Source of the DNA: Rutidosis leptorrhynchoides
Taxonomy: Eukaryota > Streptophyta > Magnoliopsida > Asterales > Asteraceae
DNA: 64,000 nt
Direction of reading: 5' to 3'
Assembly: GCF_046630445.1 (NCBI RefSeq)
Contig: NC_092334.1
Span: 105,954,501-106,018,500, forward strand
The notes below the pieces were generated by a model that was not told where the DNA came from, did not search any database, and saw nothing but the letters and a program-made list of their open reading frames with translations. Position 1 is the first letter of the stretch; every line of letters starts with the position of its first letter. A program made the translations under genes and the position numbers. This document shows positions 36,443 through 48,100 of the stretch, one piece after another.

Positions 36443-39211
36443 TTACGCGGAAACAGAAAATGTTGAAATGCTTGGAGTTGCTTCATCGAGAGCATCAACA
36501 CCCGGGAGTATTTTGCCTTCCAATAATTCCAAACTGGCCCCACCACCTGTTGAAATATGACTCATCACGTCAGCCACACCAACTTTCTCTACTGCTGCAA
36601 CTGAATCACCGCCACCGATGATTGTAGTCACCCCCTTTTTACTAAGTTCGGCTAACTTCTTTGCAACTGCCTGCAATTCAAAAACACACAAATGATAACA
36701 ACATGCTTATCGAATAAAATTACAAGTCGTAATTATTGTTAGCAATCAAAGCTGTAAAGTTCAATGTACCTCAGTTCCAACTGCAAATTTGTCAAACTCA
36801 AAGACTCCCATAGGTCCGTTCCATATGACGGTTTTGGTGGTCTCCAAAGCATCGTTGAATGTCTTGACAGAATCTGGCCCAATATCCAATCCCATCCACC
36901 CATCAGGAATGGCAGATGCTGGCACAATCTGCATGATCAAAATAACACATACGTCTTTAATATGTACTGAAGTATGTGTTCATGTAAGGTTGGCAAACAA
37001 ATGGGCAGGTCAGAGTAGGTTGAGGACCAGGAATAAAGGAATTCGGGTAAAAAAAATGGGCAGCTTTTAGTATGGATAGAGTTGGATACCCGGGTAAATG
37101 AATGAGTCCTTTTTTCTTGACTCAGATGTATGTGGACTAATTTCTACATTTCTAAACACAGATGGGTACCAGAGTTGTCCTAAATACGTTTTTGTTCAAC
37201 TTTTTTGTAATTTATTAACGTGTCAACTATGATTGCACATAATACATGATTATAATACTAATCTAACTTACAGAATAGCTAAATTCAGATATAACACATC
37301 AGATACGGTAGAGGTAAACATAACCAAACTCAACTTGTTTATGACTAAATGCACTGAAATTGCCTCCTCCAATATGACATATAATTAACAAAAGTCAGAA
37401 AGGTAGCAAAAGATAAGCTACCTTGCTGTTTGCATCAGGTGCAAACTTATCAGCAACAACCACATCAGTAGGTAACAAAATGGATACTCCTTTGGCCTTA
37501 GCTTTTGCAAGTAGTGTGGTTGCGAGCTCAAGTTTATCTTCCTCAACCAACGAAGATCCTACTGATAATCCTTGCGCCTTGTAAAATGTGAAGATCATTC
37601 CACCACCTAAAAGCAATATATCACATTTTTCCAAAAGTGATTCGATAACTCCAATCTTGGATGACACCTTTGAACCACCAACAATGGCAGCAAATGGCCT
37701 TTTAGGGTTTGAAACTGCCCCATCAAGATAATCCAATTCCTACATTACATACAAACAAATCACTAATTCACTATCCATACTGTCATAATCAAGAAACTTA
37801 TTAATTTTAGCAGGATGATGTACTATGAAAAATCAAACCTTTTGCAAAAGGAAACCAGCAACAGACGGTTTCAAGAACTTTGTGACTCCCTCGGTGGATG
37901 CATGGGCTCTGTGCGCAGTTCCAAAAGCATCGTTTACACAAAGATCTGCTAAAGCTGCAAGCTTTTCTGCAAATCCAGGATCGTTCTTTTCTTCCTCCTT
38001 GTAAAATCTCACATTCTCAAGAAGAAGGACACCTCCATCAGGAAGTGCAGCCACTAACTTCTCGACGTCTGGGCCAATACAGTCATCCGCCTTCACAACC
38101 TATTTAGCAATAATATAATACATGAGTATAACCAAAAAAAAAAATATCTCACCTTGGCATAATTAATACCAATACCCCCTCCATCGCTTGCTCAATAAAC
38201 CTTTTTACACTAATTTTATTTGTAATATCTTCAAACTCAATTATTCCTCTAGTATCTTCAATACTTTTATATGTAACATCAGTATCTTAATTTGCTGGTC
38301 TTTTAAGTTTTATCTAAAAGCAACTACAGAGAACTAAACCCTCTATTGCATATCATTTACTACTCTAAAAACTAGTTGTATTTCCTATCATGAGGATTTT
38401 GCATTATAGGATTGTAGGTTACCACTTATCACATTGTACAAGATAATAAAGCACGTTAACGACAGCCCTAGCAAAATCCTAAACTAAATAAGCTCCTCAA
38501 ATCAGTTTTACCCAAGCAACCTAAATTTCTTAAGTCAATTTTCTTCCACATAAAAGTCAACTTTAGCTAATCAAATCATTATCTTTCAATGTGCACATTC
38601 ATCAAAATGAACAAAAACTACCTCAACTCCAATAAGTTTGGATAGTCTAGGAACAAGAGGCGCCAAACTATACTTAGGAGTAACACCTTTTGGCCTACCC
38701 TGCAAAAATTCAAAAAAGTCAAAGTTAGTAATTTGACCTAATTACAGTAAATAAACCACTATACAGCTTGGCATACATGTAGACATACCAAATGACTAGA
38801 GAGTATAACTTTAGCACCATTACTAATCAAATGCTTAATAGTAGGAACAGCAGCCCTAATTCTAGTATCATCAGTAATATTCTGATTGTCATCCAAAGGT
38901 ACATTCAAATCAGCCCTAACGAACACCTTCTTGCCTTTTAATTCCGCCGGAGAAAGATCTCCGACGCTTTTTTTAGCCATGGAGACGACACTGGTGATAG
39001 ATTTGGCGGAGGTTTTTAACGATCGGAGCTTGGAGGAGACGTGAGCGGAGAGGAGGGGATCGGCGGCGGCGAAACCGAGGCGGCGGAGGGGAGAACGGAG
39101 GAACCGAGACGGGAGACGGATGACGGCGGTGGTCCGGGAGGTGGTAGTGGCAGAGGAGAATGAAGTGATTGGTGGAATTGCGAGTGATGTGTGTGATGCT
39201 GCAAATGCCAT
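36443..39211 (-). CDS. PGK: Plastid phosphoglycerate kinase, downstream copy of a tandem pair
   Basis: Interconverts 1,3-bisphosphoglycerate + ADP and 3-phosphoglycerate + ATP; in plastids it runs in the Calvin cycle direction. Six exons (38789-39211, 38622-38699, 37839-38099, 37422-37739, 36770-36928, 36443-36670), all phase-0 GT-AG introns, 488 residues. Residues 1 to about 77 form a Ser/Thr/Arg-rich, acid-poor transit peptide before MAKKSVGDL. Seen: RADLN at 99-103, GRPKG at 142-146, [11 protein letters not shown] at 226-236, GGSKVSSK at 275-282, NGPMGVFE at 397-404 and GGGDS at 432-436, so substrate- and nucleotide-binding motifs are complete. Odd points: Cys in [11 protein letters not shown] where its neighbour has Tyr, and a Ser-rich C-terminus about six residues longer than its neighbour. 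Confidence 0.96.
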
Positions 39212-40453
39212 TGAAATTGAATTGCAGTTGATTAGGAGAATGAATCAGGGGTTGAAGATAGGATCAAAGCCTAATTCTCTTGTAATACGGAGTAGTATAT
39301 GGAGTTAGACTATAATTTTCATTGGAACAATGCTGAACGAGCATTCAGTGCATTTGTTTCTGACCTCTAAATGACATATGGTGCTGAATGGTTCAGAGCT
39401 ATTAAGAGCCTAAATTTTCTGTAATATTGTCGTGAAATTATATCCTGATTACTTAACTAACAAGTATATTAAATTTTTTATTAATGTAACATGTTAATAA
39501 GGTAGTTTTACTCGGTTCATATCGTTCGTTCTAAATGATTATCAAACAGCTTATTTTCATTCAGAGCAAACTTTATTCAGAGGCTCTGAACCATTCAGAT
39601 TATGAATCATTCAACACTAAATCATTCAGTTTTATCAAACGCACAATCTTGAAATATCTTTATGTTAACAATAATTTTCACTTAAAATTTTGAACGTATT
39701 GCATCATCATCACATTAGTAACTCTTAATTTTAGTTATCTTACCGACACCAGTTTAGAAAGTGTGTGTAATTATAAAGTGTTTGTACTTTGTTGTATTTG
39801 AATTTTTACTACACCATTTTCTATGTATGTATTAGAATTGAGGAGAAGCCTAAGATGTTATCTTTGGATTTGTCACCTCTATTATTGACCATTTATTTTT
39901 TTGAATTTTCCTTCAACATTCTTAGTTTAGCACTTGTGTTTGCTGCTTCAAAATCCCAATAGTACCTAATTACGATTCATGTTCAAAACTTGTCAACAAT
40001 ACAATCATACTCTTTTTGTAAAAGAAGAAAATCAGATGAATGGTACATTTCACTTAACATATAACATATACAATAGAGAGATTTTTTAACTTGTAAATTG
40101 TGATAATGTAGCTGTGGCTAGCAGGCTTCTTATTTAGACAACAAACTTGAAGCACATGCTATCATGAAAAGAAAATAATCCATCAGTGAATAATTGTCAA
40201 AAAGAATCATCATCATCATCATCATCATCATACTATCATATAAGAAGGATCATGATATACTCATTAGGCATATGAGGATGTTGCGATCTCGCATAGGCTC
40301 GAAAATAAATTTATTTAGCCCTCCAACGACTCCCATCTTTTTGGATACACAATTTAGGTTACAATAAAAAAATCATATACCGCGCCTCTTTACAATATTT
40401 ATTGTTTACAGACCAAATGAAGGTGACAGAATAAACAAATTTGAAATCAAAAT
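39212..40453. other. Spacer between the two PGK genes
   Basis: The left part is the upstream region of the PGK gene ending at 39211; a CCAAT (minus strand) lies at about 39320-39324. Further right are a TIR element (39348-39644), a short ATC repeat near 40207-40230 and AT-rich sequence that should include the 3' UTR of the second PGK gene. No other gene is seen. Confidence 0.45.
39348..39644. mobile_element. Small TIR element (MITE-like) upstream of PGK
   Basis: It starts GTGCATTTG and ends CAAACGCAC, with further inverted similarity inward (CTGAATGGTTCAGAGC near the left; the same phrase inverted at about 39580-39597). Length 297 bases with no coding capacity. No clear target duplication, so superfamily is undecided (hAT or PIF-like). 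It sits about 140 bases upstream of the PGK start codon. Confidence 0.5.
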
Positions 40454-43140
40454 TTAAACACTAACAGTCACGATTGCTTCGTCAAGAGCATCAACACCGG
40501 GAAGAATTTCCCCTTCCAACAATTCCAAACTCGCACCACCACCCGTTGATATGTGACTCATCACGTCCGCCACACCAACTTTCTCTACTGCCGCAACTGA
40601 ATCACCACCACCGATGATTGTAGTTACACCCTTTCCACTAAGTTCAGCTAACTTCTTTGCAACTGCCTGCATTCACAAATAAAGAGTTTACCATAAAACC
40701 CTTGTTTATGTTCTAATATAAAATGAGTTCACCAAAGGGCCTTTAGCCTGAATGTGCGCGGTTAACTCATCAGCCAAGAGGTTGTGGGTTCAAGTTTCAC
40801 TTGAGACAAATGTTTGACATATAAATATAAATAATTTTACATACCTCAGTTCCAACTGCAAATTTGTCAAACTCAAACACTCCCATAGGTCCATTCCATA
40901 TGACAGTTTTTGTGGTCTCCAAGGCGTCGTTAAACGTCTTGACGGAATCTGGTCCAATATCTAATCCCATCCAACCATCTGGGATAGCTGAAGATGGCAC
41001 AATCTGCATAGTAATAAACAACATGAATTACTTTTTCATGTTGGTTCATGTATTCATGTGAGAAATAATGAGTAAACAGGTAAACGGATAATGTTTTCCC
41101 GTTCAGACTATCAGGGGAGTTGAGTATTTTATACTCAGATGTACACAATATATCCAGGTATCCCGTGCCATTGTGTGTGCAATAATGATATAGAATTTTC
41201 ATATTAACTAAAGAATTTTGCTTACGTCAGCTCTAAGAGTTCTCATTAACGCGTTTTAAGCAGTTGTACATAGTGGTCACTTATTAATCTAAAGTTGGCG
41301 ATTAAATTAATGTACAACTATTTACAGCGTGTTAACGACAACCCTAAAGGTTGTCGTTAGCAGAATCCTTAGCAAAATTAGAAAAAGAAAAAAAAAACAA
41401 ACCTTGCTGTTTGCATCAGGTGCAAACTTATCAGCAATGACTACATCGGTTGGTAACAAGAGGGATACTCCTTTAGCCTTAGCTTTCGCAAGGAGTGTGG
41501 TTGAGAGCTCGAGTTTATCTTCCTCAACCAGCGAAGATCCTACTGATAATCCTTGCGCCTTGTAAAACGTAAAGATCATTCCACCACCTAAAAGCAATAT
41601 ATCACATTTTTCCAATAGTGATTCGATAACTCCGATCTTGGATGACACCTTTGAACCACCAACAATGGCTGCAAATGGCCTTTTCGGGTTTGAAACTGCC
41701 CCATCAAGATAATCCAATTCCTACATCAAATACAAAATAGTTAACATAACTTGCCAATATGCCTTCTAGACTTGAATAAGAATCGAGTTTCGAACCTTTT
41801 GCAAAAGGAAACCAGCAACAGATGGCTTTAAGAATTTTGTGACTCCCTCAGTTGAGGCATGGGCTCTATGTGCAGTTCCAAAAGCATCATTAACATAAAG
41901 ATCTGCAAGTGATGCAAGCTTTTCGGCGAATGCAGGATCGTTCTTTTCTTCTTCCTTGTAAAACCGCACGTTTTCAAGAAGAAGAACACCGCCATTAGGA
42001 AGAGCAGCCACTAACTTCTCAACCTCTGGGCCAATACAGTCATCCGCCTTCACAACCTGTTCACTAATTACACTTCAATAAATGTTGAATGTGTCTATTA
42101 ATCTACCAAGCAGCGGCAAATCTAGCATCAAATCTCAAAGGGATCTCAGAATTTTTTTTAAGAAGTACCCTTTAATCTTCATATTTAGTATTTAGTGATT
42201 GTTTACCTCCGAAAAGTCATAAATCATACAAATATACGGGGTCCTATTGTTGAATTTAGTGACGTCTTATACAATTTCAAGGGTACTTGCTATTAAAAAG
42301 AAAAAAATTCAAACTAGCGCTGTCACGGGCACCACATCCCATAGGCTAGATGTGCTCATGTGCCCCTGCTATCATGGTAAATCTTATTTAGCCCTTTTTT
42401 CTTCTTGCTTTTAATCACCTTTTAAATTTTAAATTCTCTTTCGTGGTTTAAATTTAACACCTAATATCAACCACTACAACCAAAAACATGTCATAGCTCA
42501 AAGTTTTCAGTGATGAAAAAAAGTTAAGTACCTCAATTCCTATAAGTTCTGATAGTCTGGGAACAAGAGGAGCCAAGCTGTATTTAGGTGTGACACCTTT
42601 TGGCCTACCCTGTTAAGTATCACAAGAAATATTTAATTTAACACAATATAAATTGCAAAACTTGAAGTATAAAATTTTTCATGCAATATATAAATATATA
42701 GAAACTGATGAGAAATTTACCAAATGACTAGAAAGGATGACTTTAGCACCATTACTAATCAAGTGCTTAATGGTAGGAATAGCAGCTCTAATTCTAGTAT
42801 CATCAGTAATAACATTATTATCATCCAAAGGTACATTCAAATCAGCTCTAACAAACACCTTTTTCCCTTTAAGTTCAGCTGGACTAAGGTCTCCAACGCT
42901 CTTTTTTACCATAAGAACAACGTCCCTGATTGGTTTAGCACCGGTTTTAAGTGATCGAATTTTGGAAGCAATATGTGAGGACAGAGTTGGATCAGTTGAT
43001 GCTGCAAAACCGAGGCCACGGACTGGAGAATTTAGAAAACGAGAGGCGAGATGAACGGTAGGGGTGGTACGAGTGGTGGCGGTTGTTGAGGAAGATTTGG
43101 GAAGAAGTGAAAAGGTGGCAGGTGATGCAGCTGAAGCCAT
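40454..43140 (-). CDS. PGK: Plastid phosphoglycerate kinase, upstream copy of a tandem pair
   Basis: Same reaction and compartment as its neighbour. Exons 42721-43140, 42532-42609, 41796-42056, 41403-41720, 40845-41003 and 40454-40666; all introns phase 0 and GT-AG; 482 residues. Exons 2 to 5 have exactly the same lengths as in the other copy, proving duplication. The N-terminal 75 or so residues are a transit peptide that has diverged strongly from the neighbour's. [37 protein letters not shown] and GGGDS are all present. The C-terminus ([10 protein letters not shown]) is shorter. The genes lie head to tail on the same strand, about 1.2 kb apart. Intron 5 carries a tRNA-like fragment. Confidence 0.96.
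40755..40820 (+). repeat. tRNA-related SINE fragment in PGK intron
   Basis: GCGCGGTTAACTCATCAGCC followed by AGAGGTTGTGGGTTCAAGTTTC resembles an A box and B box of a tRNA-derived SINE head. It is too short and irregular for a functional tRNA. Confidence 0.35.
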
Positions 43141-43352
43141 TTTGGTGCTGAAAAATGAATGTAGGAGTATAAAAAAAGGAAAATGTGATGGGTTTAAATT
43201 ACTAAGAAGAGATGATGAAATGGATATTTCTTATCATTGAGGAGAGGTTGGAGTTGTATGCTTTTCAAGCTCGCATGTCATACTTTTCTGGATTAATTTT
43301 TTCTTCAAAATAATAACGTAAGTATATAATAATATATAAACATCGTGTTGTG

Positions 43353-43575
43353 TTGTAGCTCAAGTGGTAGTGGTCTGATACTCTTTGTTAGAGGTCAAGA
43401 GTTCGACCCCCCGAAAATAGAACATTGCACACAAGGTTATTTTCTAAACTTGAAATCCACCCAAGGTCACTTTTCGTACATTGCGTTGCGGGGGCAGTGG
43501 GAGGAGGTTTAACCGGCCATGCCCTCTAATGGTGGTGTGTCAGTTTGTTTACGACCCGGTCTAACTTTTTTGTTT
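43353..43575 (+). mobile_element. tRNA-derived SINE (same family as 52925-53232)
   Basis: The head reads TGTAGCTCAAGTGGTAGTGG (A-box-like) and AGAGTTCGACCCCC (B-box-like), 40-odd bases apart as in tRNA-derived SINEs. The body has GAAATCCACCCAAGGTCAC and TTGCGTTGCGGGGGCAG, shared with the minus-strand copy at 52925-53232. It ends in a T-rich tail near 43575. Pol III transcribed if active, by family knowledge. Confidence 0.7.
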
Positions 43576-44648
43576 TTGTTATGTGAATTTTTTATGTTTG
43601 TTGCTTTTTTGATTCTCCATTGTTGTATGTGTCTCTCGCACTTGATCTTTTCCTTGTTGTTTAATTTTTGAAGCCTTTGGAATGTAATTGTTTTGAGGCT
43701 CCATCTTTCAATGAATATCCCCGAGGTTTTTTTTTTATAAATTCGGCATATTGGAGCACGAGTTGAACGAGGGCGAACTGGGCGGTGGCTTCTCCATCCA
43801 CGCCCTCCTAGGCGGTGAGCACGAGGCTCCCGTTGAGAATGGCCTAAGAGTACTTTAATTAGACTCACGTTGGGAATGACCTAAGAGTACTTTAAGAAAT
43901 AGGACAAACAAACGAGAAGCTAAAAAAACAATACTAAATTTTTTTTATAGGGTACTGTAACCACACATTTCAACTTAGATTGACAATTCTACACCCAGCG
44001 ACATTCAATTAAAAGAGTAAGTAATAATGTTGCATATAATATAAATTTTTCGATAAGAAGCATCTCCAATGGTAATATTTTCTAGTAGTTTCACATGACC
44101 CACAAAGTAGAATGAATAATGACATGAATCAAATTATTTTCTTTTCCTATGTAACTACCCATTCAGCTTCTAATACCACTCACCGGCCAATCCAGCTTAT
44201 GTATGCCTAAACATAGGAAGATTTTACACCAAATACTTTGAGCAAGAATGAAATGAATAAAAACATGATCGACATAGTGAAAACATGATACGCACGTGTA
44301 TGTCGTTTGAGTGTATTGTTCTGGTTTCACTTGTATAGTCTATTGTGGGCCATTCATTTTTAGTAAAAATTTACTAGTTTTCTCGGCTAGAATAAAAAAG
44401 ATGTTTCGCTTGCTCTCCTCCTTCTCCTTTAGAATAAGGTCTTTGGTCTTTTTTTCACTATAAAACTAATCAGAACAACTAGCTGTCTACACGTGAAATA
44501 ACAACATAGTTGTTCGCTGAATGGGCAGAAAATCGATGATTTTAACGAGACCCTTCCATTTAACCCGAACAACCAGATTAATTACCTGCTTTTTTTTTTT
44601 TTTTTAATATATTTGGTTTTTTTTTAAAGGGAGAAAAGGGAAAAACTT

Positions 44649-44992
44649 GGTGCGTTTGGATGAAAGTAACTAGAGCTGGAGCTTGTAGCTGGAGCTGGAG
44701 CTTATGAGATAGAGCTGGAGCTGGAGCTTATTTTTTAAACTAGTAGCTGGAGCTTATTATTTTTTATAAGTGTTTGGTAAACTAGCTGGAGCTTATTTTT
44801 TCCAATTCATAAGCTCTACTTTTTTTCATAAGCTACTAAAAGTAGCTTATTTTTTCAGAGTTTATGATTTTCATAAGCTCTGTTTTTTTTCTCTACCAAA
44901 CGAAGCTTATGACTTGTAGCTTATTAAAATCATAAGTTCAAACTCCTATAAGCTCCCACAAGTTCCAACAAGTTCGTCACCCAAACACACCC
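44649..44992. mobile_element. Small TIR element with AGCTGGAGCTTAT repeats
   Basis: Ends GGTGCGTTTGG and CCAAACACACC are inverted repeats. The interior is built of AGCTGGAGCTTAT and its complement ATAAGCTC in both orientations, so the whole can fold on itself. No coding frame and no certain target duplication. Similar GGTGYGTTTGG elements are widespread in plants by memory, usually placed with hAT. Confidence 0.55.
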
Positions 44993-45138
44993 TTAATATT
45001 GTGAAATCAGGAATAAACCTAAAGAGGTTGGTAATAATATTTTCTTCTTCAGACTTCACCCTTTTGGCACTACTGTAACAACAAAGATAAACCTCTAAAA
45101 CCCCTTTATCCCTCAAAGCCAGCTACTAAACTCGACTG

Positions 45139-45180
45139 ATGGCTATGAATTACATTAGGGTTCTTATGCATTCTGCATAG
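45139..45180 (+). promoter_or_regulatory. Possible upstream reading frame of the FTSHI4-like gene
   Basis: ATG at 45139 opens a 13-codon frame (MAMNYIRVLMHSA) ending TAG at 45178-45180, 18 bases before the main ATG at 45199. It matters only if transcription starts upstream of 45139, which the sequence does not show. Confidence 0.35.
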
Positions 45181-45198
45181 ACCTATACATACACAGAA

Positions 45199-48100
45199 AT
45201 GGATCTCAAAATACATTTCAGACCCAACAAATTTGACTTATCTTCATCACCTTCTGCTACTTCAAAACAAGTAATTTTATTAAATAAAACATACCCAAAT
45301 CTTGGTATCTTATCACTTCCTCGTTACAGTCGATTCACAAGAAGAAAAGCCAATTTTCGTGTTAAAGCTTCTGATGACCCAAATGGGTCAGAAGATGTGT
45401 CGGGTTGGACCCGATTTTCACAGTCAATTCGCCGAAATTCGGAAGCTTTATTACAAAATTTTGGGGATTCACTGAAAAAAGAAACTGGGGTTGATATACA
45501 AGAAGCCAATGTCAAGATTTCTGGGTTTGTGGGTGAGTTTCAAGATTCTTTTTTGAAATCAAGAATTGAATTCTTGAATTGGAATCAGTGGCCGCAATGG
45601 AAGGTAATTATTGATTATGTTGTTTTTAGTTGTGTCTGATAAAGCTGCTAACTTTATTATTATTTTTGGTTGTAGGATATTAATAATTGGGATCCTGTAA
45701 GAGTAGGTGTGCTTGCAATCTATCTGTTGGTGACTGTTGTTTCATTTCAAAGGATTTATAAGGCTGTTCGAGCTCCGTTTCTTAATCGGCAAGTGAAAGA
45801 AGTATCAGAAGCTTATATGGAAGCTTTAATTCCAGAACCAACTCCAGCTAATGTTAGAAAGTATGTAAATTTTCCATACATTCCTTGTTTTAAGTTATAT
45901 CATGAGATAACATAATTGCATTAAGGCCTGTTAGTCAGTTATCGAATATAAAAAGTTACATTCATGAAATTGCTGCCAGACAAACTACTAAGACTTATGT
46001 TTAACACACCACAAAAAGGAGTGTATTACATAGAACATTCATGTAGCAAACACATATCGGACACCGATATAGTAAAGTTACCGAGAATTCTGGGGCTTAA
46101 ACGTGTGTGTTTAACATTGGGTTGTGCTGGTTTACAAGGTATAAAAAAGGTTTATGGAGGAAGTCAATGCCCAAAGGCCTTAAAATGAAGAAATTCATGG
46201 AAGGACCCGAAGGAACACTTATACGTGACACTTCTTATGTTGGAGAAGATGCTTGGGATGATGATCATGACGAGGATGGCACCACATCATCAAAGGAGAA
46301 AGTTAAGGAAATCATCAATCGTGATGTAAGACTGAAACCCGAAGCTAAAAAAGAGCTTCAAGAAGAGCTAGGACTTTCAGGTTACTTTGTACTTACTATT
46401 TTGTATCTATCTTTTTTTTTTTTTTTTTTTTGAACGGCGATTTTTTGGCATCAGTAGATCATTTGTATCTATCTTTTTATGAGCATATTACTTTGTACTT
46501 ACTATTTTGACTGATTTATTTGGCAGATTATAATCAACAAAGTAGTGGAACATGGCAAGAAAGGCTGCAAACATGGAAAGAGATTCTTAGGAACGAAGAA
46601 TTGTCTGAGCAGTTAGATTCGACACGTGCTAAGTATGCAGTCGAATTCGACATGAAAGAGGTTGAGAAAAGTTTTCGGGAAGATGCAAAGGTGAAAGCCG
46701 AAAACACAGCAGGAGTTAGAGCACTTTGGATATCGAAAAGATGGTGGCGTTATCGACCTAAACTTCCTTACACCTATTTTCTTGAAAAGCTTCAATCCTC
46801 TGAGGTCAACCATCCGATTTCCATCTATATTTTAAGGATTTTTCTAATGACAGCTCTAAGGGCTATCGTTGACGTGCTTGAATGAGTAGTACATGCAGGG
46901 GCGGAATATAGTGTATCCGAAAGGTCCGTCCCACCTGGATTTAAAAAAATAATTACACTAAAAAAACATCTTTTACTAAAAACAAGATTTTTTTAGTGTT
47001 TACCCCAGTCACTAGTTTCACCCCTCTGTAGTCGGGTTCTGTAGTCGGGTTCAAATTCCGCCACTGAGTACATGAGGTTATTATTGACTTTTGATTGACA
47101 ATTATTCTTTTGTACAAGCATTTTCTAATGTACCTCAATGACAACCCAATCCATATTTTAATTCAAGTTTCATTTTAATATTATTTTATGATTTATGATG
47201 TTGTCTTTTTTAATGCTAAGGAGGTCTGTGCAGGTTGCTGCGGTGGTGTTCACCGAAGATTTGAAAACACTATATGTAACAATGAATGAAGGATTCCCTC
47301 TAGAATATGTTGTGAGTTTATATTTTTTAATACAATTATGTGTCAGCTATAAAATTATGTCATTTATATGTATCGAAGTGACATCATTGTGTTAATTCTA
47401 TAGGTTGATATGCCACTTGATCCATACTTGTTTGAAATGATAACAAATTCTGGGGCCGAAGTCGATTTACTTCAAAGGAAACAAAGCCATTACTTAATGA
47501 AACTTATAATCGCATTACTACCTGGAATTTTGTTTTTGTGGTTTTTACGAGAATCATCGTTGCTGTTACACATTACTTCAAAGCGATTTCTATATAAAAA
47601 GTACAATCAGCTTTATGATATGGCTTATGCTGATAATTTTATACTGGTAAATTTTGAATCTTATTATAACACTGTACGTTATTTATCGATTTTTCATGAC
47701 TGATCATTGTATTTTAATAATCTGATCTAAACCCGCAGCCAGTTCGAGAAGTTGCTGATACAAAATCGATGTATAAGGATGTAGTTTTAGGAGGAGACGT
47801 ATGGGATCTTTTGGATGAACTAATGATTTACATGCGCAATCCTATGCAATATTATGAAAAAGAAGTCAAGTTTGTTCGGGTAATTTATTTGATTTATTTA
47901 TGCGGAAACATTTTATAATCTCGAGTCAAAATGTATTCTTGACTAATTTTTTAATATTATCATTTGGTTACAATGTGTTACAGGGAGTACTTTTATCGGG
48001 ACCACCAGGAACGGGTAAAACGCTATTTGCAAGAACATTAGCAAAAGAGAGTGGGATGCCGTTTGTGTTTGCGTCTGGTGCGGAGTTCACCGATAGTGAA

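Larger units (their letters stand above)
43576..45198. other. Intergenic region between PGK pair and FTSHI4-like gene
   Basis: Contains a TIR element (44649-44992) and otherwise AT-rich sequence with no gene. The part after 45000 is the putative promoter and leader of the FTSHI4-like gene, including a short upstream frame at 45139-45180. Confidence 0.4.

Noticed and set aside
37833-38096. Separate small genes at single PGK exons
   Set aside because: Each is one exon of the six-exon PGK gene; phase-0 splice sites join them into one frame.
43353-43425. Possible tRNA gene
   Set aside because: A- and B-box-like motifs are present, but the arms do not form a proper cloverleaf and the body continues as a SINE shared with another copy.
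46107-46433. Separate 108-codon gene
   Set aside because: It is exon 3 of the FTSHI4-like gene with read-through into both introns.
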